DNA of 32,997 bases, from NCBI GenBank assembly GCA_900539675.1, contig UQDJ01000017.1:1-32997 (forward strand), written 5' to 3'. Below are positions 15,801-23,383 of this stretch, in pieces. Position numbers and translations under genes: made by a program. Below the pieces are notes generated by a model that was not told the origin of the DNA, searched no databases, and saw only the letters and a list, made by a program, of their open reading frames with translations. The DNA comes from an uncultured Coriobacteriaceae bacterium. Its GTDB lineage: Bacteria > Actinomycetota > Coriobacteriia > Coriobacteriales > Eggerthellaceae. The first letter of the stretch is position 1. Each line of letters begins with the position of its first letter.

Positions 15801-18469
15801 AGAACAATGTTGCTTCCGTTGGTTCATCGAAGGCCCAGGTTTCATTTACTTGGCAGCAATCTGACGGGCATGGTGGTTGGACCAATCTTGAAAGTGCTCC
15901 TACCGACAAAGGGGACTATCGTTGTGTTGCAACCCTCACAAAGGGTGAGGGCGAGTTAGATCCAATAGTCACGGAGACTAACGGTTGGACTAAAGAAAAC
16001 AACAGCTACGTCAACAAATTTAAGATCAACCCCGCACCGGTAACTCTTCAGGGTGACAAGCAGTCTAAGGAATGGAACGGCAAGTCTGCAACCTTTGATT
16101 TGAAACAAGTCTCCGCTGAACTGAATACCACTTGGAAAGGGGATGGCAGCAAGCCTGTACCTGAGATCCAGCAGGATCAGATACTTGAGTGGTATGCCGC
16201 TGATGACACTAACCATGAGCATGCACTGAAAGAAGCGCCTTCCGACGTTGGCAAGTATCAGGTCAAGGTCTCTTGGACAGAAGGTGTAGGTTGGGATGCA
16301 GGCTTTGGCTTTGTAGATTATGAAATCACTAAGTCAGCTGCTGAAAGTGGCACCTTCACCATCCACTACGATTCCAATGCACCTGCCGGTAGTGTTTCTG
16401 GTATGCCTGAGGATCAGACCGTAAAGATTGGGCTTACGGGCCAGACGCTAAGCAGCCAAACTCCTTCAATGTCTGGATACAGCTTCAAGGGTTGGATGGC
16501 TGATGGCAGCGACAAGCTCTACCAGCCGGGTGCTTCTATAGAAGGAGCGCTTGTTCAAGAGGCGGGCCAAACCCTGACCCTCTACGCCCAGTGGGAGCGT
16601 AACGACGCTGATGTGACCTATAAGTTTGTATCAGGCACAAAAGGTCATGAATTACCTGAGCAGGTAACCTCGCTAGAGATTCCTGATTCAGTATCCTTGC
16701 CCGAAGGCAGCGTTATTGCTGCACCTACTACAACCTATGAACCCATTGCTGATGGATTAGGTGGCACCTGGACGTTTAAGGGATGGAGCCCTAACACTGA
16801 ACAAACCTTAGGTAAGGATGGTGTTACCTTTACTGGCACTTGGGAGTGGACAGAAAATACGCGCTATCCGATTCACTATGACTTTGCTATCAGCGAAGGA
16901 GAAAGTGAGTCTGGTGCACCTAAAGAATTGCCTGAAAGTGTGCTCTCCTTACTTGATGGCATAGAGCCAAGCAATGCACCAGAAGGTGCTCCGGTGGCTG
17001 CACCCACTACAACCTTTAAATCAGTTAAAGACGGTGAAGGTACCTGGAGCTTTATCAAGTGGAGCCCTGATGCTAGTGCAGTCATGACTAAAGATGGCCT
17101 TGACTTCACCGGTTACTGGAAGTGGAGCAAAAACCCTGCACACGATGTTACCTATAAATTTGTATCTGGAACTGATGGTAAAGACTTACCCGAGAGTGTG
17201 ACAAAGCTCTGTCCTGAGGCAACCTCTGCTCATGAAGGAGCACAGGTAACCCCGCCAACTCTTGGCACGACGGCAGTCGCTGATGGCATGGGAGGTAAAT
17301 GGACCTTTACAGGTTGGGCTCCTGAAAGCCAAACCATGGAGCAAGCGCCCATCAGCTTTACCGGTACTTGGGTATGGTCTGAAAACAATCCCGCCAACAT
17401 CGATTTCAAGTTTGGCATAGACCCAACAAGCGATGAGGGTGCACCAAGTGAATTGCCACAAGGTGTTACGGACCAGCTGCCTCAAACCACCCAAGCGCCA
17501 ATAGATTCTTCTTATGTACCGAGCTCTGGCTTTACGTCTGTAAAAGACGGTACTGGTACCTGGTATTTCCAGGGTTGGAATCCATTAAGTGGAAAGGTTA
17601 CAGAAGAGGGTCTTCACTTTAAGGGCTTATGGAAATGGGTCAAAGATGAACCTGAAAGCGTAGAAGGTCCTCATGGCGTTGTAGATGAAGATGGCAACAA
17701 AGTACCTACTACTGGAGACGAGCTACCTGGCAAGGTTGAACCTGACTGGACGCTAGAAGGACCAGAGGGTACTCACGTTGATGAGAATGGCAACATTGTT
17801 GTTCCCAACGACAACAACGGTAACTCTCCAACTTCAGTAAAAGTAACCGTTGAAGATACGGATAAAGATGGTGTTGTTGACACTATCACTGTTACCCCCA
17901 CATATCCAAAACCCGGTTCTGGTTCTGAACCTGGATCTAACCCACAGCCTGGTCCTAACTCAGGGGATAACAACAACCCACCTGTTGAAGGAGAGATAGT
18001 ACTACCTGGATCTGATAACACACCTAATACTGATGATGATGTCACGGTAGTTATACCTGGCGGCTCTCATGAAAACGAAGACGGTACGATTACTATCCCT
18101 TCAGGAGAAGAAACTATTCTGCCTGGTCCTGATAACATGCCAGGTACTAACGATGATATCGTCGTAATACCGAATGGCGATGGCGGCATCCTGCATCCCA
18201 ATGGGGATATCACCTTACCTGACGGTGGCAAGGTTATCTATCCAGGCGGTGGCGTCTATGATCTACCTAACGGATCGGTGGTACATCCTGATGGCAGCAT
18301 CACCTTACCTGATGGAGCAACCTTAAGCTTTGATAACGCCAAAGCTTCAGCCACCATGCCAAAGACGGGGGATTACACTCAAGGCATAATCTATGGGCTT
18401 ATAGGCACTGCACTTCTGTCCTTGATTGTTATGGTGGTAGTTCGCAAAACGTCAAAAAGAAAGGTGTAA
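12884..18469 (+). CDS. Giant sortase-anchored surface protein (DUF285, InlB-B, Ig-like and SHIRT-like modules)
   Basis: This 1861-residue protein is exported and probably linked to the cell wall. Residues 1-52 form a long signal peptide (hydrophobic core LSILLSGLLACTLML, cleavage near AWA). A BspA/DUF285-like leucine-rich region spans about 170-360 (YDLSGMDTSSCASFSEMF). An InlB-B-like module lies at about 384-513 and another at about 1155-1240. Four Ig/MBG-like domains lie at about 746-1154. Four SHIRT-like modules, alternating in type, lie at about 1243-1589 (VTYKFVSGT...WTFKGW). An acidic stalk with DTDKDG and LPGSDN-like motifs follows. The sorting signal MPKTG (1825-1829), a hydrophobic helix and RKTSKRKV end the protein. 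Adhesion or matrix binding is likely. The start lacks a Shine-Dalgarno; ATGs at 12914 and 12935 are alternatives. Confidence 0.88.
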   Translation: MTKLSNGISRMKETFEAMKSKAVITPKKVLSILLSGLLACTLMLPSTQLAWADTPATDQNEQQSADDANDVASASAGAPVVPDHSLDTAAFSGDYTTNAHWALYDSGEKTSDNKTLYDLVISRKDPTQEASVNQANPWTGKSGGKEYIRTVKVGAVGAKVSFTIAKQLFSGYTAVTAYDLSGMDTSSCASFSEMFQNNSSLTELDITPLTFNPKMVSFTSWTSAGASPLVRMFNGCEKLEKIEGLDNISEEYWAAAVKSNDAKDLNGNINGGLLKSMFAKTSILSIDVSRASTEYGYNAYPSSEARCCDTMFDDAAVTKVVLGKKMREMGPTNANGPLPMPFPVSQGYYWTPEGDSSTKLDTHAKFWDYQMAHGYGKSNVTYVRWIQPTFNARGGTWDPSVNQGRTGEGEKLSGEVYTGVAFQMYNGEQDSPEGKVVDDPTKYVSYGSRHFLGWFDTDADAKAAESAAAKDPAAGKDPTQLKGYVELSRRASFQYTDPHRWEDGNLYAAWSTNIADVPVCNEDGSVLPVEYDRSTGKASGAAVAKGMDNSTDNSLFKGITSATPAIDPDWLTVTDADAANGEKISGVKVTGNANDWKIQIPNNERGYAPLRATVTVQDEDNPRDGMNDKATIKVTYPVMATVVDASGNAITPADNSGDMDPDTNGVQVLVDPQALVKGKDGNGSYKFEKGDNGYTITIPNLPGKAPVKVAIQNAIDKTPADGNQEYVPGKIPENTPFEEVWLDPTYLGQATIRIKTSNEPYDGQPVDFSNTIDIQPSDYEGDTTLKYEVQKDGTWEPLGEGKFPTNAGHYRVTIQSTPKDPNTWATPHFFYDGTGEEFDISKIDVYFKVNSLTEEHDGKVAYTGKPVSLPEGWNDARDQYKTTSDGAYSYEWQVKGEDGNYTKYGDGEHGTPPSDPGSYRLHREVAEGTNWNANTEGNIDFIIEQTQAPECTLTDVSDYTYNGSVPAKPDVNQNNVASVGSSKAQVSFTWQQSDGHGGWTNLESAPTDKGDYRCVATLTKGEGELDPIVTETNGWTKENNSYVNKFKINPAPVTLQGDKQSKEWNGKSATFDLKQVSAELNTTWKGDGSKPVPEIQQDQILEWYAADDTNHEHALKEAPSDVGKYQVKVSWTEGVGWDAGFGFVDYEITKSAAESGTFTIHYDSNAPAGSVSGMPEDQTVKIGLTGQTLSSQTPSMSGYSFKGWMADGSDKLYQPGASIEGALVQEAGQTLTLYAQWERNDADVTYKFVSGTKGHELPEQVTSLEIPDSVSLPEGSVIAAPTTTYEPIADGLGGTWTFKGWSPNTEQTLGKDGVTFTGTWEWTENTRYPIHYDFAISEGESESGAPKELPESVLSLLDGIEPSNAPEGAPVAAPTTTFKSVKDGEGTWSFIKWSPDASAVMTKDGLDFTGYWKWSKNPAHDVTYKFVSGTDGKDLPESVTKLCPEATSAHEGAQVTPPTLGTTAVADGMGGKWTFTGWAPESQTMEQAPISFTGTWVWSENNPANIDFKFGIDPTSDEGAPSELPQGVTDQLPQTTQAPIDSSYVPSSGFTSVKDGTGTWYFQGWNPLSGKVTEEGLHFKGLWKWVKDEPESVEGPHGVVDEDGNKVPTTGDELPGKVEPDWTLEGPEGTHVDENGNIVVPNDNNGNSPTSVKVTVEDTDKDGVVDTITVTPTYPKPGSGSEPGSNPQPGPNSGDNNNPPVEGEIVLPGSDNTPNTDDDVTVVIPGGSHENEDGTITIPSGEETILPGPDNMPGTNDDIVVIPNGDGGILHPNGDITLPDGGKVIYPGGGVYDLPNGSVVHPDGSITLPDGATLSFDNAKASATMPKTGDYTQGIIYGLIGTALLSLIVMVVVRKTSKRKV
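16609..17650 (+). repeat. Four alternating SHIRT-like domain-encoding repeats
   Basis: Coding modules begin at about 16609, 16862, 17139 and 17394. Modules 1 and 3 share VTYKFVSGT. Modules 2 and 4 share an insertion like SGAPKELPESV / EGAPSELPQGV and the phrase VKDGxGTW. All end in a TGTWxW-type motif. The A-B-A-B order points to duplication of a two-domain unit. Confidence 0.75.
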
Positions 18470-18516
18470 GGTGGTTCCGGTAAAAGAAATCCATGCATTT
18501 GGAAAGAGGTTTACTG

Positions 18517-19932
18517 ATGGAACATCCTGTAGCGTGGGAGTCTTACACTCCACAGCAACTAGAAGAACTCGAAGCACTTTCACGGCGCTATATTAATTTC
18601 ATTTCTGATAACAAGACTGAGCGCCGCTGTTATGCTGCGTGCGTTAAGCAGGCTCAAGAGGCCGGCTATGTTTCGCTTGCTGATGCAATAAAAGACAACC
18701 GCTCGCTTAAGCCGGGCGATAAAGTGTGGGCTGGTATTCAAAACAAGACGGTTATCTTGGTTCATGTTGGCAATAACCCCATGGAGCAAGGGCTAAACAT
18801 TTTAGGCGCCCATATCGATAGTCCTCGGTTGGACTTGAAGCAAAACCCGCTCTATGAAGCAGATGGCTTGGCTTACTTGGATACTCACTACTATGGTGGT
18901 ATCAAAAACTACCAGTGGGTAACTCTTCCTTTGGCTTTGCATGGCGTAGTTGCTAAGACCGATGGTACCGTGGTCGATATCAATGTGGGCGACGATCCCG
19001 CCGATCCGGTATTTTGTGTCACCGATTTGCTTCCTCATCTGGGCAACAAACAGATGGCGAAGAAGGGCAATGAAGTTGTTGAAGGTGAAAGCCTGGATGT
19101 CCTTTTGGGTAATCGCCCGTTAACGGTAGAACCTGAGGGTGGCGAAAACAAGTCTGATGAAGATAAGCCGAAGGATCCGGTTAAGGCACTAACGCTGAAG
19201 CTTCTGAAAGATAAGTATGGCTTTGAGGAAGAAGACTTCTTGTCGGCAGAAATTGAAGTGGTTCCTGCTGGTCGCGCTCGCGATTTGGGTTTCGATCGCA
19301 GCATGGTGTTAGGGTATGGCCAGGACGACCGAGTTTGCGCTTACACGTCGCTCGAGGCCCAGTTGGCTGTAGATGAAACTCCTAAAACCACGGCAGTTAC
19401 GGTTTTAGTTGATAAAGAAGAAATTGGCAGTGTCGGTGCCACGGGTATGACCTCTCAGTTTTTCGAGAATACGATTGCAGAAATCTTGGGCCTTATGGGT
19501 GCAACAGGTGATTTGCCGCTGCGTCGTTGCTTGGCGGCATCGCGCATGCTTTCTTCTGATGTATCTGCAGCGTATGATCCGGCGTATGCAAGCGTGTATG
19601 AGACCAAGAATTCCTGTTATGCGGGCAAGGGCATGGTATTCAATAAGTACACCGGTGCTCGCGGCAAGAGCGGCTCTAACGATGCTCGTGCCGAATATGT
19701 TGCTTATGTGCGTCGCGTTATGGACGAAGCGCATGTGGCTTATCAGACCGCTGAGTTGGGCAAGGTTGACGCTGGTGGCGGCGGTACTATTGCCTACATT
19801 CCTGCAAAATACGGCATGGATGTTATTGACTCTGGCGTAGCGGTACTTTCCATGCATTCACCCTGGGAAGTAACATCTAAGGCTGATATTTATGAGGCCT
19901 ATCGTGGTTACGTTGCTTTTTTGAGAGCATAA
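18517..19932 (+). CDS. M18-family aminopeptidase
   Basis: This 471-residue zinc aminopeptidase of the M18 family (aspartyl/aminopeptidase I group) removes N-terminal residues from peptides in the cytoplasm. HIDSPRLDLKQNPLYE (near residues 105-120) carries the first metal-binding His and Asp, VDKEEIGSVGATGM (about 300-313) holds the catalytic and metal-ligand glutamates, and the C-terminal AVLSMHSPWEV supplies the last His ligand. The ATG at 18517 is preferred over the one at 18493 because GAAAGAGG lies eight bases before it. It follows the surface protein by 47 bases with no terminator, so co-transcription is possible. A 37-bp tandem repeat follows. Confidence 0.92.
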   Translation: MEHPVAWESYTPQQLEELEALSRRYINFISDNKTERRCYAACVKQAQEAGYVSLADAIKDNRSLKPGDKVWAGIQNKTVILVHVGNNPMEQGLNILGAHIDSPRLDLKQNPLYEADGLAYLDTHYYGGIKNYQWVTLPLALHGVVAKTDGTVVDINVGDDPADPVFCVTDLLPHLGNKQMAKKGNEVVEGESLDVLLGNRPLTVEPEGGENKSDEDKPKDPVKALTLKLLKDKYGFEEEDFLSAEIEVVPAGRARDLGFDRSMVLGYGQDDRVCAYTSLEAQLAVDETPKTTAVTVLVDKEEIGSVGATGMTSQFFENTIAEILGLMGATGDLPLRRCLAASRMLSSDVSAAYDPAYASVYETKNSCYAGKGMVFNKYTGARGKSGSNDARAEYVAYVRRVMDEAHVAYQTAELGKVDAGGGGTIAYIPAKYGMDVIDSGVAVLSMHSPWEVTSKADIYEAYRGYVAFLRA

Positions 19933-19980
19933 CCAACGAGCAAGTGAGAACTGCACGCCGCCGATCGGGTGGTGCTGCTG

Positions 19981-20054
19981 TTCGGCTGACACGCAACCGC
20001 TTGGACGGCGCTGCTGTTTCGGCTGACACACAACCGCTTGGACGGCGCTGCCAG
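19981..20054 (+). repeat. 37-bp tandem repeat, two copies
   Basis: Copies at 19981-20017 and 20018-20054 both start TTCGGCTGACAC and share ACAACCGCTTGGACGGCG or a one-base variant. Shorter related pieces flank them (GATCGGGTGGTGCTG, GGTCGGGTGGCGCC). Confidence 0.85.
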
Positions 20055-20225
20055 CTACGGTCAGGTACTGCTATCTACAATCATGTGGCGCCGCCGGTCG
20101 GGTGGCGCCATTTTCGATTAAGTTTCCTTATCTTCGATTAGCTGGCGCCATCTCTATTGGCGGGGAGTTTGCGATTTCCCAAGGATTCCCAAAGGTTTCG
20201 CATGCTTCTTGTATACCGGCGTGAC

Positions 20226-20260
20226 TATAATGGAACAAACTTTTCCGATACGAGGAAAAG
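20226..20260 (+). promoter_or_regulatory. guaB -10 element and leader hairpin
   Basis: TATAAT at 20226-20231 is a perfect -10, though the -35 region (about TGCTTC) is poor. Just downstream, CTTTTCC (20240-20246) pairs with GGAAAAG (20254-20260) and would sit at the 5' end of the mRNA. No purine riboswitch core is visible. Confidence 0.5.
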
Positions 20261-20298
20261 GTTAAGCGGAATCATAAACTCAAGGCAAGGAGTGTTGT

Positions 20299-21825
20299 AT
20301 GGCTTATTACTTCGACGAACCGTCTCGTACTTTTAACGAGTACCTACTTGTTCCGGGATATTCTTCTTCGGAGTGCATTCCCGAAAAAGTAAGCCTCACT
20401 ACTCCGTTGGTACGCTATCGCAAGGGCGAAGAGGAATGCCCCTTCACGCTGTCTATTCCTATGGTTTCTGCCATCATGCAGGCAGTCTCTGACGACGGTA
20501 TGGCTGTTGCTTTGGCTCAGCAGGGCGGCCTTTCCTTTATCTATGGTTCTCAGTCCGTGGAAGATCAGGCTGCTATGGTTGCGCGCGTAAAGGACCACAA
20601 GGCTGGTTTTGTTCGTAGCGATTCGAATCTGACGCCTACCGCTACGTTGCGTGACGTGGTTGAGCTGAAGGAAAAGAATGGTCACACCACCATGCCGGTC
20701 ACTGAAGGCGGCAAGCCCCAGGGCAAGCTGTTGGGTATTGTGACGGGCCGCGATTATCGTCTGTCCCGTATGGATTTGGACACGCCCGTTGCCGATTTCA
20801 TGACTCCGCGTGAAAAGTTGATTGTTGCTTCTGCTGAAACCAGCTTGAAGGAAGCAAATGACATCATTTGGGATAACAAGCTGAACTCCTTGCCTATTGT
20901 TGATGACGAAGATCACTTGTTGTACATGGTGTTCCGTAAGGACTATGAGCAGCACAAGTCCAACCCCCATGAACTATTGGATGATCACAAGCGTTACCTG
21001 GTAGGCGCTGGCATTAATACGCGCGACTATGCCGAGCGCGTTCCTGCTTTGATCGAGGCAGGTGCCGATGTGCTGTGTATCGACTCTTCTGAAGGTTTTT
21101 CTGAGTGGCAGTCTCGCACCATCGCTTGGATTCGCGAACACTACGGCAACTCCGTCAAGGTTGGTGCTGGTAATGTTGTAGATACTGAAGGCTTCCGCTT
21201 CTTGGCAGAAGCCGGCGCAGACTTTATTAAGGTTGGCATCGGCGGCGGTTCTATCTGCATCACGCGTGAACAGAAGGGCATTGGTCGCGGTCAGGCAACG
21301 GCACTGATTGAAGTTGCTAAGGCGCGCGATGAATACTTCAAGGAAACCGGCGTATACATTCCGGTATGTTCTGATGGCGGCATCGTTTATGACCACCATA
21401 TGACGCTGGCACTGGCTATGGGTGCTGACTTTTTGATGCTGGGTCGCTACTTTGCTCGCTTCGACGAAAGCCCGACGAACAAGGTAAACGTTAACGGTAA
21501 CTACATGAAGGAATACTGGGGCGAAGGTTCGGCTCGTGCTCGTAACTGGCAGCGCTATGACTTGGGCGGTTCCAAGAAGGGTCTCACTTTTGAAGAGGGC
21601 GTTGACTCTTATGTACCATATGCTGGTTCTCTGAAGGACAACGTGAATATGACCTTGTCCAAGATTAAGTCCACGATGTGCAACTGCGGCGCTCTGACTA
21701 TTCCAGAACTACAGGAAAAGGCAAAGCTCACCGTAGTAAGCGCTACATCTATCGTGGAAGGTGGCGCGCACGACGTGTTGTTGAAAGACAAGACGCCCTA
21801 CGTTGGCAACACCATTCGCGGTTAG
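20299..21825 (+). CDS. guaB: IMP dehydrogenase
   Basis: This 508-residue enzyme oxidises IMP to XMP with NAD+, the committed step of guanine nucleotide synthesis. The TIM barrel is interrupted by a CBS pair (about residues 100-225). The catalytic loop GGGSICITREQKGIGRGQ places the nucleophile at Cys320, and the flap ARNWQRYD holds the Arg-Tyr dyad. From memory, the whole sequence, including the opening FNEYLLVPG, GINTRD, IDSSEGFSEWQ and CNCGALTIPELQ, is much closer to the parabasalid Tritrichomonas foetus enzyme than to the usual bacterial GuaB, whose loop reads GPGSICTTR. AAGGAG precedes the ATG. The gene is single, with its own -10 and terminator. Confidence 0.96.
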   Translation: MAYYFDEPSRTFNEYLLVPGYSSSECIPEKVSLTTPLVRYRKGEEECPFTLSIPMVSAIMQAVSDDGMAVALAQQGGLSFIYGSQSVEDQAAMVARVKDHKAGFVRSDSNLTPTATLRDVVELKEKNGHTTMPVTEGGKPQGKLLGIVTGRDYRLSRMDLDTPVADFMTPREKLIVASAETSLKEANDIIWDNKLNSLPIVDDEDHLLYMVFRKDYEQHKSNPHELLDDHKRYLVGAGINTRDYAERVPALIEAGADVLCIDSSEGFSEWQSRTIAWIREHYGNSVKVGAGNVVDTEGFRFLAEAGADFIKVGIGGGSICITREQKGIGRGQATALIEVAKARDEYFKETGVYIPVCSDGGIVYDHHMTLALAMGADFLMLGRYFARFDESPTNKVNVNGNYMKEYWGEGSARARNWQRYDLGGSKKGLTFEEGVDSYVPYAGSLKDNVNMTLSKIKSTMCNCGALTIPELQEKAKLTVVSATSIVEGGAHDVLLKDKTPYVGNTIRG

Positions 21826-21864
21826 TGCAACTCGTTGCGATGTCGGTTGCTACCGGTAGTTTTC

Positions 21865-21896
21865 AAGGCCAGTCTGCCAAGGCGGACTGGCCTTTT
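21865..21896 (+). terminator. Rho-independent terminator of guaB
   Basis: AAGGCCAGTCTGC (21865-21877) pairs with GCGGACTGGCCTT, with one wobble and a four-base loop, ending in TTTT. Confidence 0.88.
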
Positions 21897-22052
21897 ATCT
21901 GTGCATTTTCACCTGGTCATACAGGCGTAACGTCTTGATAGCGGGATGGGATGCTGGCCTTCTCAGTGCAGGGTAAGTGCGGGGCCTTCATAAAATCTCC
22001 CCGATTTCGCCGGGGACACAACGCGTTAAAAATGGGCTCTGATCAGGGAAAA

Positions 22053-22137
22053 TATAATTATGGGACACATAAGTCCCATGCATGAAACACCTCTTTAGAC
22101 CCGCCCGATTTGTAGTGTATTTATTATCTACGCTACA
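22053..22137 (+). promoter_or_regulatory. Two dyads over -10-like elements
   Basis: TATAAT (22053-22058) is followed at once by ATGGGAC (22060-22066) / GTCCCAT (22073-22079). A second pair, TGTAGTGTA (22111-22119) / TACGCTACA (22129-22137), has one G-T mispair and encloses TATTAT (22122-22127). Both look like operator sites. The gap of about 19 bases from the second -10 to the ATG and the lack of a Shine-Dalgarno suggest a leaderless or very short leader. Confidence 0.45.
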
Positions 22138-22146
22138 CTCTTAAAC

Positions 22147-23265
22147 ATGTTTACGCGAACGAAACAAGCGCTTATAGCGTTACCCTTAAGCCTTATTTTG
22201 GCTGGCACATTGGCCTTTCCATTTTTGGGGGCTCGTCCTGCCTATGCGGATGAACTTTCCGATGCCCAGGCCACACTTGATGCTGCCAATAAGGAATTAG
22301 ATTCCATCACCAAGGAATACAACGATCTGCAAACCAAGATCTCCGACTTGGACAATCAGATTACCGACACCACTAAGAAGGTTGAATCGGCTCAGCAGGC
22401 TATGCTTGATGGTCAACAGACGCTTGGCGAAGCGGTATTGGCTGAATACAAGAGCGGCGACAGTTTGTCGCTAGTAAATATTGTGCTCAGCTCCACTAAC
22501 GTTGCCGACTTCGTTACGAATTTGACCTACTATTCTGAGATCCAGAAAGACCAAGCTGACAAGATCGAACAGCAGCGCAAGCTCAACGATCAGTTCAGTG
22601 CTGCTCTTGATGAATTGGACAAGCAACGTGACGAGCAGCAAGCGGTGCTTGATCAAGCCTCTTCTAAGAAGGCCGATGCTGAAAAGGTAGTCAATGATGC
22701 TTCGGCTAAGGTTTCCTCCATCAAGGAAGCCCAGGCCCAGTTGGAAGCTATGCAGAAGCGCGCTGCTGAAATGGAACAGCAAAAACAGCAACAGCAGCAA
22801 AAAGAAGAACAGGTTTCGCCTCATTGGAATACCAAGCCCGATACTCCAGCTGGTGGCGGTGCTGTAAACAACAACAGCGGCGGCGGTTCTTCAAACTCAA
22901 ATTCTAGCAACTCTGAGCCTGCTCCTGATACTTCCAAGGGTTGGAAGAGCGGTTTGGCTTCGGCATATGGTGGAAGATCCGATCCTTCCACGCCCAATCC
23001 GGGCACTACCGCAACCGGGGCAACGTGCGATGATAGTTCCATGGGCGTAGCAATTCCGATGGCTTGGCCTAATTATCGTTCGTACTTTGGCCATGCCGTT
23101 GAAATTCGCTACGGTGGCAAAACGGTTGTAGCAACGATCAATGACTGTGGTGGTCTTGGTGGCGGTGCTCGTTCGCTGGACTTGCAACCTGGTGTATTTA
23201 AGGCATTTGGGTTTAGCACGTGTCAGGCTTGGGGTGTTCGTGCGGTTTCCTACCGTATTCTCTAG
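22147..23265 (+). CDS. Secreted coiled-coil protein with RlpA-like double-psi barrel
   Basis: This 372-residue protein has a signal peptide (residues 1-35, ending ARPAYADE). A PcsB-like antiparallel coiled coil follows (about 36-220; DELSDAQATLDAANKELDSI, SGDSLSLVNIVLSSTNVADF), then a Q-rich and Gly/Ser/Asn-rich linker (about 215-272). The C-terminal domain (about 275-372) reads as a double-psi beta-barrel of the RlpA/expansin kind: VVATINDCGG, RSLDLQPGVFKAFGF, WGVRAVSYRIL. PcsB-type proteins usually end in a CHAP amidase; here a barrel replaces it. It probably acts on peptidoglycan at division, but catalysis is unproven. The promoter lies close to the start codon, with two dyads upstream. 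Confidence 0.85.
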   Translation: MFTRTKQALIALPLSLILAGTLAFPFLGARPAYADELSDAQATLDAANKELDSITKEYNDLQTKISDLDNQITDTTKKVESAQQAMLDGQQTLGEAVLAEYKSGDSLSLVNIVLSSTNVADFVTNLTYYSEIQKDQADKIEQQRKLNDQFSAALDELDKQRDEQQAVLDQASSKKADAEKVVNDASAKVSSIKEAQAQLEAMQKRAAEMEQQKQQQQQKEEQVSPHWNTKPDTPAGGGAVNNNSGGGSSNSNSSNSEPAPDTSKGWKSGLASAYGGRSDPSTPNPGTTATGATCDDSSMGVAIPMAWPNYRSYFGHAVEIRYGGKTVVATINDCGGLGGGARSLDLQPGVFKAFGFSTCQAWGVRAVSYRIL

Positions 23266-23273
23266 GTATTTAC

Positions 23274-23302
23274 CTGACGAGCCATTTAATGAGTTTTATA
23301 AT
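23274..23302 (+). promoter_or_regulatory. leuS promoter
   Basis: CTGACG (23274-23279) and the perfect TATAAT (23297-23302) are exactly 17 bases apart. The transcript would start near 23309. Confidence 0.6.
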
Positions 23303-23304
23303 GT

Positions 23305-23340
23305 AGGGCGCTTTGCGAATAATGATGCAAGGCGCCTTCT
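23305..23340 (+). promoter_or_regulatory. Hairpin at the 5' end of the leuS mRNA
   Basis: AGGGCGCTTTGC pairs over 12 positions with GCAAGGCGCCTT, two of them G-U, which fits the + strand RNA. It lies just after the promoter and about 45 bases before the start codon. A weak terminator for the upstream gene is the alternative, but a T-run is lacking. The leader is too short for a T-box and has no T-box sequence. Confidence 0.45.
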
Positions 23341-23383
23341 TGGTATTACGACGTGTAAACATAACGCGATAAAGGATTAACTG

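Larger units (their letters stand above)
19933..20298. other. Intergenic region before guaB
   Basis: The left part (to about 20150) is GC-rich repeat DNA: the 37-bp repeat and several GCCGGTCGGGTGGCGCCA-like echoes. The right part is the guaB promoter and leader. The frame at 19944-20141 has no resemblance to proteins and follows the repeats. Confidence 0.6.
21826..22146. other. Intergenic region between guaB and the secreted protein gene
   Basis: It holds the guaB terminator, then about 120 bases with nothing recognisable, then two dyads and two -10-like hexamers before the next start codon. Confidence 0.6.

Noticed and set aside
20344..20970. Long - strand frame (208 codons) inside guaB
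   Set aside because: Antisense shadow of the highly conserved IMP dehydrogenase.
23309..23383. T-box leader for leuS
   Set aside because: The leader is only about 75 bases and lacks the conserved T-box sequence and antiterminator.
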